From AG41 sp035943095 (GTDB lineage Bacteria; Gemmatimonadota; Gemmatimonadetes; Gemmatimonadales; GWC2-71-9): a stretch of 64,000 nt of DNA. Made by a program: the position numbers and the translations under genes. The DNA lies in the NCBI GenBank assembly GCA_035943095.1, contig DASZCN010000101.1:21724-85723 (forward strand). Direction: 5' to 3'. Position 1 is the stretch's first letter; each line of letters begins with the position of its first letter. Positions 60,814 to 64,000 of this stretch are shown here, piece after piece. Under the pieces are notes generated by a model that saw only the letters and a program-made list of their open reading frames with translations, made no database searches and was not told the origin of the DNA.

Positions 60814-62016
60814 CTAGTCCACCGCTCGAAGCAATGCGCCCTTCAAGTATCCCGTCTCCGGTACGTTGATTAGCTCCGGGTGATCCCGGCCTGCGCCCAC
60901 CACTCCGAGGAGCTGGAGCCGCCGGCCGGAATCGCGCGCCGCGTCGGCCAGCATCTCGAAGAAGGACGCCCGGCTCACGTGGTAGGAGCAGGAGCAGGTG
61001 AACAGGACCCCGCCGGGTGAGAGGATCCGCATGGCCCGGAGGTTGATCTCCTTGTAGCCGCCGAGCGCACGCGGAACGTTCTGCTTCGATTTCGCGAAGG
61101 CGGGCGGGTCGAGCACCACCGTGTCGAAGGTATCCTCCCGGCTCTCGAGCTCCCGCAGCAAGTCAAACGCGTTGGCCTCTTGCCACGAGATGTTCGTGAG
61201 CCCGTTCAGCGCGGCGTTCTCGCGTCCCCGAGCCAGGGCGTCGGCGCTCGAGTCGACCGCGAGCACCTCGCGGGCCCGCCGGGCGAGGTGGAGCGCGAAC
61301 GAGCCGTGATACGTGAACAGATCGAGCGCCCGGCCCGGGCCGGTCTGCTCCCCGACGAGTACGCGGTTCTCACGCTGGTCGAGAAACGCACCGGTCTTCT
61401 GGCCCGTCTGGGGGGCGGCGAGGTAGCGCACGGCGTGCTCCTCGACCGGCACGGTGTCCGGCACGGAGCCCCGCGCGGCGACGACCTCGAGCGGCAGTCC
61501 TTCGTGCCGGCGGACCGCCGAGTCGTTGCGGAGCAGAATGGCCTGGGGTGTGAGGGCGACCGTGATTCCGGCGAGCACGTCCTCCCGCGCCCGCTCGAGA
61601 CCGGCGGAGAGCAGCTGCGCCACGACGTAGGGGCCGTAGCGATCGATCACGAGAGACGGCAGCCCGTCGCCCTCGGCATGGACGACGCGGTATGCCGTGG
61701 CGGGGACGCCGGCGCGTCGGGCCGCCGACGCGGCGATCCGCTGGGCCCACCAGGCGGCGTCGATCGGCTCGCGTCCACGCGTCAGGAGTCGCAGCCGGAT
61801 CTCAGAGGCGGGGGAGTAGAGCGCCTGGCCCAGGTGGCGCCCCCGGCGCTCCGTGACGGAGACGATTCCCGGGCCATCACCAGGCTCGTCGTACATGTCG
61901 GTCCGGTAGATCCACGGGTGCCCCCCCTGCCAGCGGGCGGCGCCCCTCGCGGACACGATGACGGTCCGGGTCGCGGCGGCAACGTCCGACCGTCCGACGG
62001 TCCGAGTGTCCGTCAC
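60814..62016 (-). CDS. rlmI: 23S rRNA (cytosine-C5) methyltransferase RlmI-like
   Basis: A 400-residue enzyme: N-terminal PUA domain (ARWQGGHPWIYRTDM), central domain (DGLPSLVIDRYGPYVVAQLL), and class I methyltransferase core with ALDLFTYHGSFALHLAR, EVLAVDSSADALARGREN, and the VVLDPPAFAKSK motif. TCSCSYHVSR near the end matches RlmI/RlmK-type m5C enzymes, which use a Cys in this region. ATG overlaps the aroH stop (ATGA). Confidence 0.93.
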   Translation of the reverse strand: MTDTRTVGRSDVAAATRTVIVSARGAARWQGGHPWIYRTDMYDEPGDGPGIVSVTERRGRHLGQALYSPASEIRLRLLTRGREPIDAAWWAQRIAASAARRAGVPATAYRVVHAEGDGLPSLVIDRYGPYVVAQLLSAGLERAREDVLAGITVALTPQAILLRNDSAVRRHEGLPLEVVAARGSVPDTVPVEEHAVRYLAAPQTGQKTGAFLDQRENRVLVGEQTGPGRALDLFTYHGSFALHLARRAREVLAVDSSADALARGRENAALNGLTNISWQEANAFDLLRELESREDTFDTVVLDPPAFAKSKQNVPRALGGYKEINLRAMRILSPGGVLFTCSCSYHVSRASFFEMLADAARDSGRRLQLLGVVGAGRDHPELINVPETGYLKGALLRAVD

Positions 62017-62381
62017 GCCGTGCGGTCCGGGCGGAGTTTGGCCGCCCCGCGCAAGTACATATGTTTCAGGTCGTCCTGCGGCTTGGTCGTATAGAAATGC
62101 AGCAGCACCCGGATGCAGCGCGGCAATCCGTCCGGGACGGCTACCTCGGCGGCGCCCAGCAGGGGAACGTCGCGCCAGCCGAGCAGTCGCGCGGCGCGCG
62201 CCGGATACTCGGCGGTAAGGTCCGGCGACGAGGTGAAGATCGCGCTCTCGACGTCCTCGGGGCGAAAGGCGTTCGCCTCCTGAAGCGCGCGCAACAGCTC
62301 CGCCGTCGCCTCGAGGATGGCGTCCCCGGTGTTCGTGCCGGCGGTGGTGGCGCCGCGCAATCCACGCAAGATCTTGCTCAT
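62013..62381 (-). CDS. aroH: Chorismate mutase, AroH type
   Basis: Converts chorismate to prephenate for Phe and Tyr synthesis. A 122-residue monofunctional enzyme of the trimeric Bacillus AroH type, unlike the helical AroQ type: ILRGLRGATTAGTN (catalytic Arg), IFTSSPDLTAEYPARAARLL and VLLHFYTTKPQDDLKHMYL are the family blocks. ATG at 62381 overlaps the divergent thiE ATG (62380) within CATG. Its stop overlaps rlmI (ATGA). Confidence 0.95.
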   Translation of the reverse strand: MSKILRGLRGATTAGTNTGDAILEATAELLRALQEANAFRPEDVESAIFTSSPDLTAEYPARAARLLGWRDVPLLGAAEVAVPDGLPRCIRVLLHFYTTKPQDDLKHMYLRGAAKLRPDRTA

Positions 62382-63009
62382 GGCCCTCGTCGATCGACTG
62401 CGCTTGATGGTGATCACGGACGCCGCGCTCCTCAAGGGGCGAGGGCGAGACCCGGTCGAAGCCTGCCGGCAGGCCGTAGCCGGCGGTGCGACCATGGTGC
62501 AGGCGCGGCTGAAAGATGGCACGGCGCGCGATCTACTGGCGCTCGCCCGCGCTCTCGTCAGCGCCTTGCCGGTGCCCGTGATCGTCAATGATCGCGTGGA
62601 TGTAGCGCTCGTCGCGGGGGCGGCGGGCGCGCATTTGGGCCAGGAAGACCCGCCCCTCGACCGGCTCCGGCCCCACGTCCCCCCAGGGTTCCTGCTGGGG
62701 CTCTCGGTCGGCTCGGCGGGTGAAGCGGAGCGGGGCCGCCCCTGGCGAGCCGATTACTGGAGCATCGGACCGTGCTATGCCACCGGGAGCAAGGCCGACG
62801 CGGGCGCTGCGCTCGGGCCCGAGGGGTTCGCGGCCCTCGCCCGCTTGGCACCCCCAGCCACGCCGGTGATCGCCGTGGGCGGAATTACCGCCGCGAACGC
62901 CGGTGCCCTGCGGCGCGCCGGCGCCGCTGGTGTGGCCGTCATCGGCGCGGTCTGGAACGCTAGTGACCCGGCGCACGCTGCGCGCGCGCTGCGCGCTTCA
63001 ACTGCTTGA
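62380..63009 (+). CDS. thiE: Thiamine-phosphate synthase (ThiE/TenI family)
   Basis: Couples HMP-pyrophosphate and thiazole phosphate to give thiamine phosphate. A 209-residue TIM barrel: LRLMVITDAALLKGRG, GGATMVQARLKDG (pyrophosphate-binding region), VIVNDRVDVALVAGAAGAHL, SIGPCYATGSK-DAG and VIAVGGITAANAGALRRAG. ATG at 62380 is the most N-terminal reasonable start; ATG at 62407 is the alternative if the divergent overlap with aroH is avoided. A TenI-like regulator role is possible. Its stop is inside the mltG 3' end on the other strand. Confidence 0.88.
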   Translation: MALVDRLRLMVITDAALLKGRGRDPVEACRQAVAGGATMVQARLKDGTARDLLALARALVSALPVPVIVNDRVDVALVAGAAGAHLGQEDPPLDRLRPHVPPGFLLGLSVGSAGEAERGRPWRADYWSIGPCYATGSKADAGAALGPEGFAALARLAPPATPVIAVGGITAANAGALRRAGAAGVAVIGAVWNASDPAHAARALRASTA

Positions 63010-64000
63010 CGCGCTGGATAGCGGCCTCGTGCTCCGCAAAGGTCGTGGAAAAGATGTGCTTCCCGTCCGGCTGCGCGACGAAGAATAGAAAGGGAACCTC
63101 GGCGGGGTAGAGGGCCGCGGCGAGACTCGCCCGGCCGGGCTGGCTGATCGGCCCCGGCGGGAGTCCCGCGTGCAGGTAGGTGTTGTAGGCCGACCGCACG
63201 GCGAGGTTCTTCTCCCATACGCGTGACAAGCGGCGACCGTAGGCGTAGCTGACCGTCGGATCTGCTTCGAGCCGCATGCCCCGCTCGAGACGGTTGCGAT
63301 ACACCGCCGCGATGAACGGGCGGTCGGGGTCATAGCGCACCTCGGACTCGACGATCGACGCCAGCGTCACCAGCTGGTGCCGCGACATGCGCAGGGAGTC
63401 GAGCCGCGCCTGCCATTCAGGACTCCATTGCTGGATGAACTGGTGGGTCATCACCCGCACCAGCTCCCGCGCGCCGATGTGCTGGGGCAGCAGGTACGTC
63501 GTGGGGAACAGGTAGCCTTCGGCGCTGGTGGTCCCTTCGGGGACCGAGAGCCCGGCGAGCAATTCAGGATCGCGTGCGGCGGCGATGAACGAATCGCGCG
63601 GGATCCGGAGCCCCTCCCACGCCAGGTCCGCCACCTCGACCAGCCGCAATCCCTCCCGCACGGTGAACCGCTGCTCCACCCCACGACCCCGCTCGAGCGC
63701 CGCCACGACATCGGTCCACGACTCGTCCTGGCGCAGCAGATAGACGCCGCTCTTGAGCGAGCCCCCGAGGCCGGCCAGCCTGGCGTACAATCGGAAAAAC
63801 CCTGGGTGCCCGATCACGTGGTTCGCCACGAGCGAATCGACGGCGCCTTCGAGGGTGGCGCCCGCGGGAATGGTGACGGTGACGCGGGGGCCGTCGGAGG
63901 AGCCGCAGGCGGCGAGGATGACGGCAAGCAGCAGGGAGCGGGGAGCGGGGAGCGGGACCGGACGGTGCGGGCGGAGATCTCCACCCGCACCGGAGGGAAC
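62960..64000 (-). CDS. mltG: Endolytic murein transglycosylase MltG (cut by window edge)
   Basis: Cuts nascent glycan strands near the membrane and sets peptidoglycan chain length. Seen are a LysM-like domain (SWTDVVAALERGRGVEQRFT), SAEGYLFPTTYLLPQ, the catalytic Glu in LASIVESEVRYDPDRPFIAA, ERGMRLEADPTVSYAYG and NTYLHAGLPPGPISQPG. The frame stays open to the right edge; upstream it reads LLLAVILAACGSSDG, a lipobox-like end, so the protein may be lipid-anchored instead of having the usual N-terminal helix. A ggagcgggg repeat (63933-63955) codes for part of that leader. Start not in the window. Confidence 0.93.
   Translation of the reverse strand, partial: VPSGAGGDLRPHRPVPLPAPRSLLLAVILAACGSSDGPRVTVTIPAGATLEGAVDSLVANHVIGHPGFFRLYARLAGLGGSLKSGVYLLRQDESWTDVVAALERGRGVEQRFTVREGLRLVEVADLAWEGLRIPRDSFIAAARDPELLAGLSVPEGTTSAEGYLFPTTYLLPQHIGARELVRVMTHQFIQQWSPEWQARLDSLRMSRHQLVTLASIVESEVRYDPDRPFIAAVYRNRLERGMRLEADPTVSYAYGRRLSRVWEKNLAVRSAYNTYLHAGLPPGPISQPGRASLAAALYPAEVPFLFFVAQPDGKHIFSTTFAEHEAAIQRVKQLKRAARAQRAPGH

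Overview
The window is one continuous, gene-dense, clearly GC-rich bacterial chromosome segment. Many genes overlap by 1-4 bases as NTGA start/stop overlaps. The organism looks Gram-negative-like: it has an MsbA-type exporter, a GT9 heptosyltransferase, outer-membrane barrels with signal peptides, an NtrY/NtrX-type pair and a PorX-like REC-PglZ regulator. Gene content and style suggest Gemmatimonadota or a close relative. This is an inference from family mix only; there is no rRNA in the window.

Layout. 1-2.4 kb (minus): ruvA (cut by the window edge), ruvC, yebC and a DnaB-like ATPase lacking the N-terminal domain. 2.3-16.8 kb: an envelope-glycan region with a heptosyltransferase, a PorX-like regulator, an MsbA-like exporter, seven glycosyltransferases, a FkbM methyltransferase and a truncated glycosyltransferase remnant at 8.7 kb. 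16.8-25.4 kb: a patatin-ferredoxin fusion, an orphan DppC-type permease, a class V aminotransferase, a membrane hydrolase, tyrS, a class A PBP and an amidohydrolase. 25.4-34.8 kb: argR, then two convergent operons. The plus operon carries DUF1080, an MFS transporter, a Gfo/Idh oxidoreductase, CcdA and TlpA. The minus operon carries a GMC oxidoreductase, gluconate-DH subunit 3, a second Gfo/Idh and a peroxiredoxin. Together they look like a periplasmic 3-keto-glycoside pathway with a thiol-redox module at the junction.

34.9-37.6 kb: argG-argH behind a promoter with an ARG-box-like palindrome. 37.8-38.7 kb: an HNH nuclease and a Cys-rich protein. 38.7-43.7 kb (minus): an NtrY-like kinase, a sigma54 regulator, an Omp85-like barrel and a DUF4390-like protein. 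43.8-52.4 kb: a YjbQ protein, an ECF sigma factor with a membrane partner, an acyl-CoA ligase, a NYN-LOTUS-RGG protein, a 3-methyladenine glycosylase, a dipeptidase and a double-barrel membrane protein. 52.6-58.9 kb (minus): kbl-tdh (threonine to glycine), an SDR without its catalytic Tyr/Lys, a large formate dehydrogenase and a 57-residue protein. 59-64 kb: a CDF transporter, rlmI, aroH, thiE and mltG (cut by the window edge).

The most striking signal is at 30388-30969. A peroxiredoxin reading frame is open on both sides of a single in-frame TGA lying exactly at the peroxidatic cysteine, and a stem-loop fitting the bacterial SECIS pattern follows. It is best read as a selenoprotein that ordinary gene calling would split or truncate. 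Other notable items are the NYN-LOTUS-RGG protein, the patatin-ferredoxin fusion, the PorX-like regulator beside an exporter, and the bactofilin-like/Omp85 barrel co-transcribed with a two-component system.
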